From the NCBI GenBank assembly GCA_965644295.1, contig CBFFRP010000150.1, positions 186,001-250,000 of the forward strand: a stretch of 64,000 nt of DNA, written 5' to 3'. Each line of letters opens with the position of its first letter. The stretch's first letter is position 1. This DNA is from Paraphysomonas bandaiensis. Taxonomy: Eukaryota > Chrysophyceae. The translations under genes were made by a program, and so were the position numbers. Below are positions 1 to 11,332 of this stretch, one piece after another. The notes under the pieces were generated by a model. It saw only the letters and a program-made list of their open reading frames with translations, had not been told where the DNA came from and ran no database searches.

Positions 1-601
1 TTGTGGAAAATTTTCAATTAAAAGCAGAAATAATGCACTGCAGAGTGCAGAGAACTTAAGGTTGTTTCTAAGAACACAGTGAATCAACGACGAAAATGAG
101 AAATTCTAATTTCGGGTTTTACCTTGCAATGGGTTTATCCGCTAAATTCCTTTCAGAGGTTAGGTTGTTTTCTATAGTTTCGTTGAGAATTAACTGTAAC
201 TTGTCATTTTGAGACTAGACACTAGCCCCACAGTGAAAGTTCTAATCCCTTACTTTCTGTCCAACTTATGCCAAATACTTTTCATAAATTCATGTTCAAG
301 CTAACGTTTGATAACGCAATCTTTCACTATTCACTATTCGCATATTGGCAGTGAATATAGGTGGAAATATTATATAATTAGTGTAAATTATTATCGCTCG
401 ACTGAACACTTCTTAGAGTAAGCATGTGCAGTTTTCTGTTTAGCTGTTTAGAATCCTTTGTCATCTCTGATTAGCAGCACCTTCACAAAGAGGACATAAA
501 GCTCCGTGTAACCGTCGGAGTTTATTGTACATATCACAGAGTGGTTATCTGTTTTATGCACATACATATTCATCTTGTGAACGCTAGATTATAAAACAAT
601 A
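1..601. other. Intergenic, no gene seen
   Basis: AT-rich sequence with many stops in all frames and no splice-consistent coding stretch. It lies downstream of the 3' end of the minus-strand gene that ends at 602. No RNA gene or repeat recognised. Confidence 0.6.
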
Positions 602-2155
602 TCAAAGTGGTGGTTCACATATCCAGTGCCTTTTCACCCACAACACATCTCTTATATGGTGAGGCTTGGGATGTAGGGGGAAGCAGACTAATCCAGTCGG
701 CTGAGGAATGTCTCCGCCCTCTGTAGCCATGGCTTTTGCGTCAGAATAATCGACTGCAAGACCAGGGTAGATATCTTGAACAAATGCCACATCTTGCATT
801 ACTCCCGTTTCAGCATCGGATAGCATTAACTCTAGGTAGTGGTCAAATTTGTACATCACACGTGATACCTCAGCATAATGGCTTTTCAGGAAGTAGAAGA
901 GGTTATGGGGGAAGGGGGCAGGTTGTAAAGGCATGTGCGCTGAGTTGACAGGAGGGGCACGCCATATCATAACACTGGAGTTAATCCCACAGGGCCGACC
1001 TTTGATAAGCAGAAATCATGTATTGCAAGTATAGAAGAAACACAGGACAGGCGTATTGACATACACTCATCAAAACATTCACAATTACCCATATTCACAC
1101 CTTCATTAGATAGCCATTTCGCGCCCAGACAAATAAAATGTGGCCCAGATTTTTGCTCAATTGCTAGTGGATCAGATAGTAGAGCATTAACGGTCTGAGA
1201 ACACAGCACTGTGTCGAGGTCTAAATACAGCACGCGTCCAAAGAGAGCAGCCTCGGGACTGAACAAATAAGCTTTACACCACCAACCCCGCCAGCCCCAA
1301 GATTTAATATCAGGAAGTAAACTACATACACGGAAGACTTGTTAAAGGCGACACAAAAATAAAATATAGTGCCAATAAAAGAACTACTTAAATAGGAATA
1401 GCGTCACAATAAACACAATGTACACAGTTATCTACATACCGATACTCCACCCCGGGCCTACGTATCAGCTTCTCATCCTCCGGTGTGTCTGTGAAGCACA
1501 CAATACTAGTATTCTGAGCATTTTCTGGCGTAAGAAATCTATACAAGGCCAGTACGAGAGCGTTCACATATTCAGCACCGTATTTTGTTCCCCATTTCAC
1601 CATTACAATTGTGGTGGTGCACAATTCAACTTCTGTCTCAGTACAAACACGTGAAATATCATAGCACGTGCGTATCTCTCCGGGTGACGGTAGGGATGGT
1701 AATCGATTGCGAGTTAATTCCAATGCCTCCACGAATTTGCCCATTTGTCTCAAAGCAATGTTCATATTGTACAAACAATGACAGTCATTAGCTTTTACCT
1801 CGAGACCCTATCGCAATACCGATATTAGCATCACTCAATATCATGAACACATTATTACCTTTCTACAGTAATCAACAGCTTTAGAAGGATTATTCAATTT
1901 AATTAATACCGCAGCAGCTGCACTATATGCTTCAACTATATGTGGATTTAAACGAATAGCTTCTAGAAAACATTGAAGTTGTTCTTGAGGATCAATATCT
2001 TCTATTGATGTTAGTGCTAATCCAAGATTAAAATATCCTCTAAAGTCATGTTTCGATTGTTCGATACATTTACGAAATACACTGGCTGCTTTCGTATAAT
2101 TTTTATTTTTTAAAAAAAAACTTCCTAATGTAAGTAATGTTGATGTATCATCCAT
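602..2155 (-). CDS. TPR-domain glycosyltransferase-like protein
   Basis: Four exons (2155-1859, 1807-1440, 1321-1067, 974-602) joined by GT-AG introns of 51, 118 and 92 nt give 430 aa in frame. Residues 1 to about 130 form tetratricopeptide repeats, with A/G/Y/L helix-pair spacing such as FRGYFNLGLAL and CLYNMNIALRQMGKFVEALE. The C-terminal half resembles a GT-A nucleotide-sugar transferase: it opens with VKWGTKYGAEYVNAL, has a tryptophan-rich WGWRGWWCKAYLF stretch, and then a DLD motif (D256, D258) in a VLYLDLDTVL strand, as expected for a metal/sugar-nucleotide site. Donor sugar and acceptor are unknown. No signal peptide is visible, so a cytosolic role (like TPR-bearing O-GlcNAc enzymes) is possible but is inference. 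Start chosen at the only upstream ATG; the first coding bases are AT-rich. Divergent from the REEP gene at 2728. Confidence 0.75.
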
Positions 2156-2727
2156 TGAATACTATGTAGATCAATGTATATATATGTGTGGATATATAGA
2201 TATGGGTGTGTAGTAATATGTCAGTAGGAAAGGACTAATGGATGGTTAGAGGTAATAGTAGAGTGAAACCAAGAGATGTCAAAGGGATGGAATGTCATGA
2301 TGAATGATGAGTATGATTGTGTCCCTCTGATGACCCTCTGATGACATATTGTCAGATTATTCATGCATGTTACTACAATGAGATCATGTGGTGGGCTGGT
2401 GACTGTACAATACCCCTGGGATACGACACCCCACTGCTGTACTGCTGTACTACAAATCTACCAATTCATCCAATCACACACACTGTATCCTACAGACAGT
2501 TAATACTGTGCTATATGCTATATGGCAGTATACCATAATACAGTGCTGTATACTGGACTATTCTTCTATGCATATTCCATATGAGAATATTCTTCATATC
2601 TCATACATACATATATAGGAAGCAATCCTGCCTATATATACATACATATACATGTATGTGATCATTCAGTTCAGGAGTTGTCCATATATAACACCCCCCT
2701 CTTTCTCATATTACACACCATCGAACT
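2156..2727. promoter_or_regulatory. Divergent intergenic region (572 bp)
   Basis: Separates the start codons of the TPR-glycosyltransferase (-) and the REEP gene (+), so it must hold both promoters. AT-rich with CATA/TATA runs near 2600-2660. No precise core element can be assigned. Confidence 0.55.
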
Positions 2728-3280
2728 ATGGATCTATCACGTTACCTAAATAAAATCAATGATGAGATTAAAAAGACTCCTATAATAAACAAATATGCCC
2801 TTATTCTTCATGATAAAACCCATATATCACCTGAGGTGTATGTTCTAGCTATTGGAGGGCTCTTATCTCTTATGATCTTCTTTAATATATATGCTGGACT
2901 AATCTGGTAAGTAGATATCATCATATGATTAGACAAATCATCATTAGTCTACTGTTAGTAATATAGTGGGGGTTGTATATCCGCTCTATCAGTCTATTAA
3001 AGTTATTGAAATGAAACGAAAGGATGAAGATAAACAGTGGTATGAATACACGTATAGATACCATTTTACTATTACTAATGTCTTCCCTAGGCTGATGTAT
3101 TGGGTAGTATATAGCCTCATATGTTGCTTCGAGGCGTTCATTGATGTCATCACTTACTGGGTCCCATTCTACTATCCACTCAAAGTGACTTTCCTTGTGT
3201 GGTGTATGCATCCCACATATAAGGGCGCAACAGTCGTTCACTCATACTTCTTACAAGATTTCGTGTTAAAATTCATATGA
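2728..3280 (+). CDS. REEP/TB2/DP1/HVA22-family ER membrane protein
   Basis: Two exons (2728-2906, 2959-3280; 52-nt intron) give 166 aa. The splice creates the family signature: exon 1 ends in the first hydrophobic hairpin (GGLLSLMIFFNIYAGLI) and exon 2 continues NIVGVVYPLYQSIKVIE, matching the family's GxxYPxYxSxKAIE motif. Next come a charged WYEYTYRY segment and a second hydrophobic hairpin (about 90-140) ending in VTFLVWCMHP, where the family has a W-hP-x-x-x-GA motif (here TYKGATVV). Members are wedge-like proteins that curve tubular ER; that role is inferred from the family. Length fits REEP5/Yop1. A 45-codon open stretch overlaps the stop in another frame (3277-3414); I do not include it. 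Head-to-head with the gene at 2155. Confidence 0.9.
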
Positions 3281-4873
3281 TAACTGATTTTACTGACGGT
3301 AGTAGTCAAGGTGACACCAAAACTGATTCGTCGTTGGCCTCTCTTGTTGTATTGGATACGGATATACACTCATTTTTACGATATATTATTGATTATGTGG
3401 TAAGCTCGTACTGAGACCAGACAAAAGGTAGATCGTTAATTTTTATTTATCTAATCTTTGAGCATGTGTGTTGTAAACGTAATTTGAGGATTTTGATGTC
3501 GAAATATTGTTTGGGGACTATATTGAGTAAAATGTTGAAAATACTGTTAGCCCAGAAGAGCGCATTTCTATTTTTTCCATTAGCATCATTGTCAGTGTAC
3601 ATTAGGGCTTCATATGAATGAATCGTATAAAGAAGAAAAATGGTATTAACAGTGCTAATTCATTCAACGAGTAGATTAACTTACAGATATCCATAAACCT
3701 ACTTCTCCCAAGCCTTTCACTGTACTGTGTGCACGAAATTGTCTACAACTTCTATTACAGTGCTTCGATATTTGTGTAATAGTGCTTCGTATACACGAGC
3801 AATACGGATGATTCTCCGTATTCGTATGTTTAATTGTAGCTTATCCTCATGATGTTGAAAACCTAATTTCTAGATTATATATATAGGTGTTTGTAGCATG
3901 CCTGCTGTAAATGAAAATAGGTGTTCCCTGATTAACATTGCAAGCTCAAAGTACTGTTTCATATCGATGGTTAATATTGACTAATATTGCAATAATTTAT
4001 TTTTGCTTGCTACAATATATTGATTATCGCTTTAGAAAAATTTGCTCATGCTAGTGTGTCTAAGAAAATATACTTGATTAATCATAAACTACTCTTCATA
4101 ATCACATAACTCATCTACAATTATAACATTAAGCAAGCAAGAAGTTACGACGACAGCTTGACACCGATTATCGATCGAACAAGCACATATTTAGTACAAC
4201 AAAAGTTGATGAGCGTTTGTGCAACAGAGGCAAGATAATCATGACACATTTGCTACGCCTCGACTACTGCTTTTTCTTCGCTTCAACAAGCTCTGTAAAC
4301 CGCCAATGGACTGTTCAATCATATGAATGAGAGCGATAGTGACAAAGAGTTGGAACACTTAGAGTACTAGTTGCGGCATTGTTATTGGGTTTTCATCATT
4401 ATGTTGTAACTTCTACTAACTAATTACTAGTTACAACCAGTATATATCAATATATAGCAACATTGTATTTAATAATTATTATTGGTCTTGAAATATTCTT
4501 CTTACTATTATTTTTATTTTAGCTGGAAATAATTTGCAATTTATTATATAGTGTTGACTGGCCCTGGTGCGAGGCATATAACTATAAAAGTGATGGTGAG
4601 TGTGAAAGTTGTAGTTGTACGAAGTACGAAGCTTATTGTTGTTGCTAGAAGCAAAATTCAGGTAAAAGAACACTTTTTTAGACTAATGTGGATAACAAAT
4701 GATTCTGCCTAGTCATAACTTGTACTTACGTAAAAGCTACACATTGCACATTACAACTTTGCTAATTATTATGAGTCAGGTCATTTCATACATCTCACAT
4801 TTTCACCACTTGAATATTGTCTATTCACTACCACGCAATAACTAGTCAAAACACCACAGTTTCGTGGACCGCC
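3281..4873. other. Convergent intergenic, no gene seen
   Basis: AT-rich 1.6 kb between the 3' ends of the REEP (+) and PTEN (-) genes. A short open frame at 3277-3414 follows the REEP stop. Nothing else is supported. Confidence 0.5.
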
Positions 4874-7467
4874 TCATATTGCCCCTGTCACCACATCGCT
4901 GACTTCTTCGAGCTCAAATGTAACTTCTTCGAACAACACTTCGATAGTAAAATCTTTGGGGAATTTCTTATGCTTTTTGTCCTTATGAACTTTGTCAATC
5001 TCCGGTTTGGTGAGAACGACCTTGTTGTCACGAATGAAGCCACTGTGCAGCCAGAACTGGCATATTTTCTTCTTACCCACCGCAGTCTTGTCGTATATAG
5101 TAATCAAAAACTCATCAACTACTGTCACAGCTGGGACAGGTAACGTGATGGGTCCCTGCCCCCTGTAAGTACATGACGGAAGGAAATCGGTAGAGGTGAT
5201 AGTGGACCCCCCACACTTTATACGGAACACGGGGTCGAAAGAGCCCATCATATTCAGCCGAGGATTAGCACTCAGTCGTATCTCAATGACAGACAGGGCC
5301 ACAGGACTGTAAACTTCCCCTTTCTCACGAGTAGAAAGCAAGGAAGTCGGCTGACAAACAGGATCCGCCGTATGTGAATCATTATCTTGACATTTACGTT
5401 CAAGGAGGAATTTGTCGGTCCCTAAAGTATCATCTCCGAGTGTCATTTCTTCACCACAGTCTTGCAGCATGTGTTGTACTTCCTCCTGAAGGACATGTTG
5501 GGATAAGGAATGCTTACGTGCAAAAAAGTGTACATATACATGTTGACCAATGGTCACACGAATCAGACTACAGTTCATTACATTATAATCGCACACAGAT
5601 CACAGTACAGTGTATAAAGCCAATTACACCAACAACGTATATTAGCATTGTGTCACCTGATGAGATGTCATCCATAGGCTGGCTTGAGCATAACTAACCC
5701 GTTTCCCTTTTGTAGTTGCCGCAGCTTGAAGGGACGCCCTTCTGAGTTTTGCCTTTAGATCACACGAACCGCTGTAGTCTTTGAATTCCCCTATATTCCA
5801 AACGACATAACCGATACACATCTTACATAATATATACACTGCGATTAACTTATAGATTGATTGGCATACATATATATATAGCATAAAGAATATGTCCTAC
5901 CTGTACTTGTCTGTATGACAGGTCTCTCAGTTGTGTCTTCAGCAACCTCTACAGAGAGTCCCTGCATCTGTCGAAGATTAAACAAACCCGATGTGGCATA
6001 TGAAATATATTCTACACACAAATACAGCGTAGTTCCAACACCGCTTCATAGCGACAAAATCACGACACATCTGTCTAACAAGCCTAACCATATAGAATGT
6101 TGTCACATCTATCAATATAACACGAAATCGAAATCATAGCAGTGCTTGTAAACGTAAGTATAGGCATTTAAACGTAAGTACTATGAGCATCAGAAAACAA
6201 TACCTCCTGGCCTAAAACGCACTCATCAAGTGACTCCATGGTGGTGAGCTTTCTACCATCCTCGTCAGAGTCACTCTCGTTCTCATCCCCTACGTATACG
6301 AAAAAATGTATTACAGATGGATACAAGACAAAAACAGGGTATATCCCCTTCGTTAACTACAACAGAGTTCGTTACAATGTAATTCACGACAGCTATATCA
6401 CTTGGCAGCGACAAGAAAAGCGAAATATATGTGAACCAATATACCTGATTCAAGATCTTTCTTAGCATCATCCATAGACTCAATTAGCTCCCTTTTGTCC
6501 ACACCTGTGATGCTATTGGTCCTTCCTCTCGGGTAATCTGTAAACGCCCTAATGTTATCGACACCACGCCATTACTTTGTGCATCCTTACCATCTTTCAC
6601 ACATTCAGTTTCACTAGGGGCTGTGCCCGTTCTGCACAACTCGGCAAAGTATCCTATGAACCTTCGCTGAGAGGGTATTGTTACACCCTTCTGATTATTA
6701 GTCCTAGCAAACCCGTAAAACCTCATACAGTCCTCCGCGTTGTCCCACTCATTAATATAGAGAAGGTAAGCACAAATCATTACCCCGGTGCGTCCCTTGC
6801 CAGCTTTGCAATGAATTGCTACAACGTTCTCCTCGTCCTACATTACGATACACAAGTTCAGACAGACTAACAATCTTAACTCGCACGAATGGGAACATGC
6901 CGAGGTACACATATATATACACTAATGCTAACTTACGCTATTTAGCCAATCATCGACATCCTTACAATACGGTAGAAACATGGGCATGGGAGGTGGATTG
7001 TGGTCATCAAAGGGATACTTGCTGACACGTCCACCAAACATCTCCACAGGATAATCACGCTCTGAGCAAAGGTTGTAGATCTTAACTTTATCCCCGTGTT
7101 TACTCTTAAGAAATTCAGTCACATGCACAGCATTGTTGCGGTATATGCCCTCATTGCCACGTGCTGGAAATCCCATAGCAATTATACGCGGAGTGATATA
7201 AGTTAAATCAAGATCAAAACCATCCTCCTTATGTCGTCGCTTTTTCTTTGATACCATTTGACGGATACCATTTGACCATGTTAATAAGTGACTGCTATTT
7301 CGTCGAGATAATTCTTCTTTTGATTCTTTAGATGTAGAATCCTTACGAACATAATCAATTATTGAACCAAATATTGTTTGTCGTCCAGGTGTGCCTGGTT
7401 GATTATCTGTAATATCAGTTGTCTCTTCTTTATTACTATTGTGTTCATTAGTTGGATGTGTCTCCAT
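4874..7467 (-). CDS. PTEN: PTEN-like phosphoinositide 3-phosphatase with long linker before C2
   Basis: Seven exons (7467-6937, 6837-6591, 6537-6445, 6289-6204, 5967-5901, 5790-5657, 5512-4874) give 598 aa in frame. The N-terminus is about 75 residues of polar sequence, then the PTEN lipid-binding and entry block [28 protein letters not shown] and [11 protein letters not shown]. The P-loop is [10 protein letters not shown] with catalytic Cys187, both lysines and Arg193 intact, followed by VMICAYLL and [10 protein letters not shown], so the enzyme should be active on PtdIns(3,4,5)P3. A C2 domain follows ([53 protein letters not shown]). Between the domains lies an acidic and basic linker of about 130 residues that human PTEN lacks. 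The last intron (5656-5513) uses an acceptor that keeps frame; a nearer acceptor at 5570 would break it, so that junction is the least certain. Confidence 0.9.
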
Positions 7468-8088
7468 ATGTATATATATGACAATAGAATTAATTTATAC
7501 TGAATTTTTTAATATGTAAACATGTTAATTTTAATATTAAAACAGTATAAAATGGATTTGAATTGTTATGATAGTTATTAAGAGGGATTCTTGTATCTAT
7601 ATATTTATAATGAGGAGAGAGAGAGTAGATACAGTTATATATGTATATATAGGTATGTAGGTATACGTAGTATCCAGTCATGTCCATTTTTACTATATAT
7701 GCATACACTCTGTATCTATACGTATCAGTGTAGTGCTACGACAATCTCTATAGTATAGTCGTGTAGTCGTCAGTGATATGAGTGGTATGTACTGCTGTAC
7801 TGCTGTGTCTAAATATACACTGCTGCTCTCTGTTAACGTTTTTTTAATGAACTGCAACTATGGAATACTGTGGTATACATATGTATATCAGGTGTGTACG
7901 CTTGTATGTATAGTGGGAAGTATAGACAGTACAGTATAGATGCATTAACTGCTCAGATATATCTGGACTATGTGTTGTACATATGGATGTGTTGCTCCTT
8001 AATGTTCAATTGCAGTTATTTGCACCTTATATCTGATGTTGGGGTGCATTTTAAAGCCATAGATTGACTTATCTGCAGCAAACAAGCA
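7468..8088. promoter_or_regulatory. Divergent intergenic region (621 bp)
   Basis: Between the starts of PTEN (-) and the GT8-like gene (+). Very AT-rich on the PTEN side, with alternating TATA/GTAT runs and a GA-rich patch near 7612-7627. No defined element. Confidence 0.5.
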
Positions 8089-9627
8089 ATGGTTGGTCGT
8101 GCACTCTGCTCTAGGCTTCTTATTCTTGTTGTGGTACTTCTGGATTCGCTTGGACAGGTGCACACTGAGAAAAATGAATCTATTTACGATCAGATTCACG
8201 TGGTCTATACTGTAGATGTGACCAGCATATCACAGTTTGCATTGTCTGTTTCATCTCTAAACGACTACGGCGGAAATTTTGTCTCTATTAATGTCCATAC
8301 CGTTGTTTGTGCCTCGACAGAAGCTTCTGCCGATACCCTCATTCAAAACATCATAAACTCTATTGCACCATGCTTTACATCCTTGCGGTTTTGGCAGTAC
8401 ACTATGCTAAATCAGGACAAAAGTGATCATAATAGAGCAGATTTGAAGTCTCCTCATTGGTATGGATCAACAGAATTGGTTCGTAATCACATACCTGTCA
8501 TTATCCCAAAGCTGGACAGATACATATACTTTGATAATGATGTTATTCTTACCAAGCATGGTATACTGGAGAAACTCTGGACTTACAATCTGTCCGGAAG
8601 GGCACTTGGTATTGTCGGCAATGTACTGCATAATGTTGAGGCCAAACGATATTTGTTGCCAGCATTTAATATGCAAAGCATTTCTCTTCAAAAACTATTC
8701 AATTATCAAGGCGACCCATCATCGTTTACGCTGAATCACATATTAAAAGAGATGCCTTCATTCCCAAACAATGGTGTCATGATTGTTGATGCGGTGGAAT
8801 GGCTCAAGCTTGGTCTCAACAAGCTCGTCAGGTATGTTTCTCACCCAGATGCGCACTGACAACTCATAATATGCACAGTGAGGTAGAGAATGTGATTAAA
8901 ACTGAGATGCCTACTCGTCCCGTGGGTTCCCAGCCCGTTGCCATGCTTGCGTTGCACAGACACTGGACGTTACTGCCTCAGGTCATGTGGTTTTCTTGTT
9001 CAATTGAATGGACTCCTTATATGTTTGGCAGATATTCAACTTGCGAATGGCTGGGTCTGGCAAGGCGCACCACGCCTACATGATGCGCATGTGAGTTCAC
9101 GACAATTGATACGAGACCTCACTGTTGATAACAGCATATCTTAACTAGGGGGGTTGGAATACTGCACTTTGCTGGAGCACAAAAACCAAACCAGATGTGC
9201 AATGTCACTTTGCGAACTTTTAAAACTCCACTACCGGAAAGGTATAGAAAGAATCTGAGTTCTCTGATTATTTTCTGGTGATTTGCTATTGACAGGATGA
9301 TTATGCTTCATCACTTTGCTGATCAGTGCAAGAGAATGGTGAATCAATGTCCTAGCAGTCCCTACACGTGTCCATACCTGTGTTCTCAGATTGATAGCAC
9401 TTTTGCAGACCTCTGTGATGCGAATCCTCATGTATATCGCAATACACCGTGGGCTGTACTATTTTCTCAGGTTTGACAAATGCATTTATTTTAGTTTATA
9501 CTGAATTGTTACTGAATAGAAATGTGACAACGGCGTGGGGTCTTTGTACCACATGTATATGAAGAACTATACTGCTTTCGTGAACAAAATGAAATTCACA
9601 TGTACTGTTCCAGATTGCTTGTTTTGA
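8089..9627 (+). CDS. Secretory-pathway glycosyltransferase, GT8-like
   Basis: Six exons (8089-8831, 8879-8981, 9032-9090, 9149-9241, 9296-9470, 9520-9627) give 426 aa in frame; introns are 47-58 nt. The N-terminus is a signal peptide or anchor (basic MVGRALCSR, then LLILVVVLL, probable cleavage near residue 25). The GT-A core carries YIYFDNDVILTK with an FDND (DxD) metal site at D149/D151, NNGVMIVD, SQPVAMLAL and a C-terminal ILHFAGAQKPN, matching the GT8 HxxGxxKP metal/nucleotide motif. Cysteines are frequent in the last 80 residues (CPSSPYTCPYLC, KCDNG, TCTVPDC), fitting disulfides in the Golgi/ER lumen. Acceptor unknown. Unlike most neighbours its first coding bases are not AT-rich. Divergent from PTEN. 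Confidence 0.8.
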
Positions 9628-10329
9628 TTTAAGCAATAGATATGTCATTATTAGATTTCTAGGTGTGGTTATTATTCACTTGTTTTACTGAATATTATTC
9701 ACTTGTTTTACTGAATATACTGGCAACTGTATAGTGCACTTGCTACTTGCATATGTTGATGTCAAGGTTTTCATATATTATTATGAAATGAATTAATGCA
9801 GTGGTGTTCCACCTAATTTATTACTAAACATAGTTTTATTGGCACACAGGATAAAGCTATCTGCCGCCTAAATAGTGAGAACATATATCTAACATTCTCT
9901 AGAAGCAACCCGCACACTATGAACTATAAATAATACATAATCACCTTCTACAACTATATGGTGGATTATAAGCTTGAGGAATGAATATCACATTGTTGAA
10001 ATGGTAGAATCGCCTTATCACATCAAAAAAACTAGTCTAGTAGATGGAAAACCTAGCCATTCAACAATTACGATTTTGAGTTTAACAATGAATAGACATT
10101 CACAATTTTTTTGACTTGATTGAAAATTATATCTCGCTTGATAGAGTCAGACAGTCAAAATCTCTCTCGAAGGACCGAATAAATCACTGCTAGAAATTCG
10201 GTTTTCCAGTATCTCGGACGAGTTTATTTCTATAACGTATAGGTGGCACAGCATTTCTATGAAATATAACTTAACTCGAAACTTCATTGAAACTTATTTC
10301 GAGATGCTCCACTTCGGTTGGTCAGATTA
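9628..10329. other. Intergenic, no gene seen
   Basis: AT-rich spacer after the GT8-like gene. It holds a short tandem duplication (annotated separately) and two inverted GGTTTTCCA/TGGAAAACC words near 10045 and 10200; no gene. Confidence 0.5.
9671..9716. repeat. Two-copy 23-bp tandem duplication
   Basis: The 23-mer beginning ATTATTCACTTG occurs twice back to back (9671-9693, 9694-9716) without mismatch. Most likely replication slippage. Confidence 0.8.
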
Positions 10330-10926
10330 TCAAAGCATCACTGCAGTTTTTAATAAAGTACATGCTATAACAATGTAGTTCATGATTAGGCCATTGTCTA
10401 CGATAGATATCATCTCAGTCCAACGGTTTATAGGGAACCTGAAGACAAGACAATGGATACCATTGAAGGGTTGATGAACACCGATAATGTAAGTTACGGT
10501 GCAGATTGTATGCAAAACACTCTCATCATTATTCAAACTTAACCTCAATGTGTTGAATGGGTGTTCATGTAATGCCATTTGCTTGCAATCAATCCAAAGA
10601 CCGTCATGTACATGTACGTTTGTATATTTTTGTTTCAAGATGCCTCTAATATTGAGGCAACAATTATCTGTATTCCAGCCGTAGTTATACAGGAGTTATA
10701 TAGAAGCTTTTTGTTTCCATGTATTCCCGAAAAATAAGATGCATACGTACATGTACATTGTGTACTCTGTACATACAAAACAAAGGGTGGCTAAAAATAT
10801 CTGATTTTGAGTTAATTATCAAGAAACCCTGAAAAGTATACCTTTTTGAGATTTTGGAAATGTTCGCTTCAGTCTGTTTACGAAGTATGTAGCCGGTAAC
10901 GGATAGATGTGACTGTTACACTTCAT
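10330..10926 (-). CDS. Possible small gene, unknown product
   Basis: Weak candidate. Exon 1 (10926-10842) starts at an ATG and reads MKCNSHIYPLPATY and on; a GT-AG intron joins in phase 1 to exon 2 (10667-10330), an open frame reading GLWIDCKQMALHEHPFNTL. The join gives 140 aa with no stop. No family recognised; no signal peptide or clear domain. For it: both exons look protein-like, phases agree, and it would sit head-to-head with the gene at 11333, matching the layout of the rest of the window. Against it: the intron is long for this genome (174 nt), no homology is visible, and composition is near background. It could equally be a decayed gene or transposon fragment. Confidence 0.3.
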
Positions 10927-11332
10927 ACAGAAAAAATCCTATACACTGCTGTATATATAGATGTACATTTGTTGGGATATATGTGCTGTATTCTTCATAC
11001 AGAAGTCCCTGCTGCATTGAAAAGGTTGGTTTCAGTTTAATATACATGAAGAGAAGAGGGCTCGGCTCCATTTGCTCTAGAATATGTCAATGAATATCAT
11101 ACCTTGCATTGAATACATGAAGTGTGTTGCATGCTAATTACTACAAGTACATTAATATACGACTGTGTATATACACATAACATATAAAACTCCTATAGCC
11201 CTAACAGGTCACTGAGTTTATGTATTTCATGCAACAAGAGATAAACTTATAGAGAGATGTATGTATCCTCTTATATAAAAGTCTATAATTAAAATTGACT
11301 GACTTTTAAAGTGAAGTATATTAAAAAAAATT
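10927..11332. promoter_or_regulatory. Upstream region of the EF-hand-like gene (406 bp)
   Basis: AT-rich sequence just upstream of the ATG at 11333, presumed promoter. Bidirectional only if the weak minus-strand candidate ending here is real. Confidence 0.4.

Noticed and set aside
3277-3414. 45-codon frame overlapping the REEP stop
   Set aside because: No splice joins it in frame to REEP and it has no recognisable motif.
5513-5656. Nearer PTEN acceptor at 5571
   Set aside because: It would put the C2 exon out of frame with the upstream exon; the acceptor before 5512 keeps frame.
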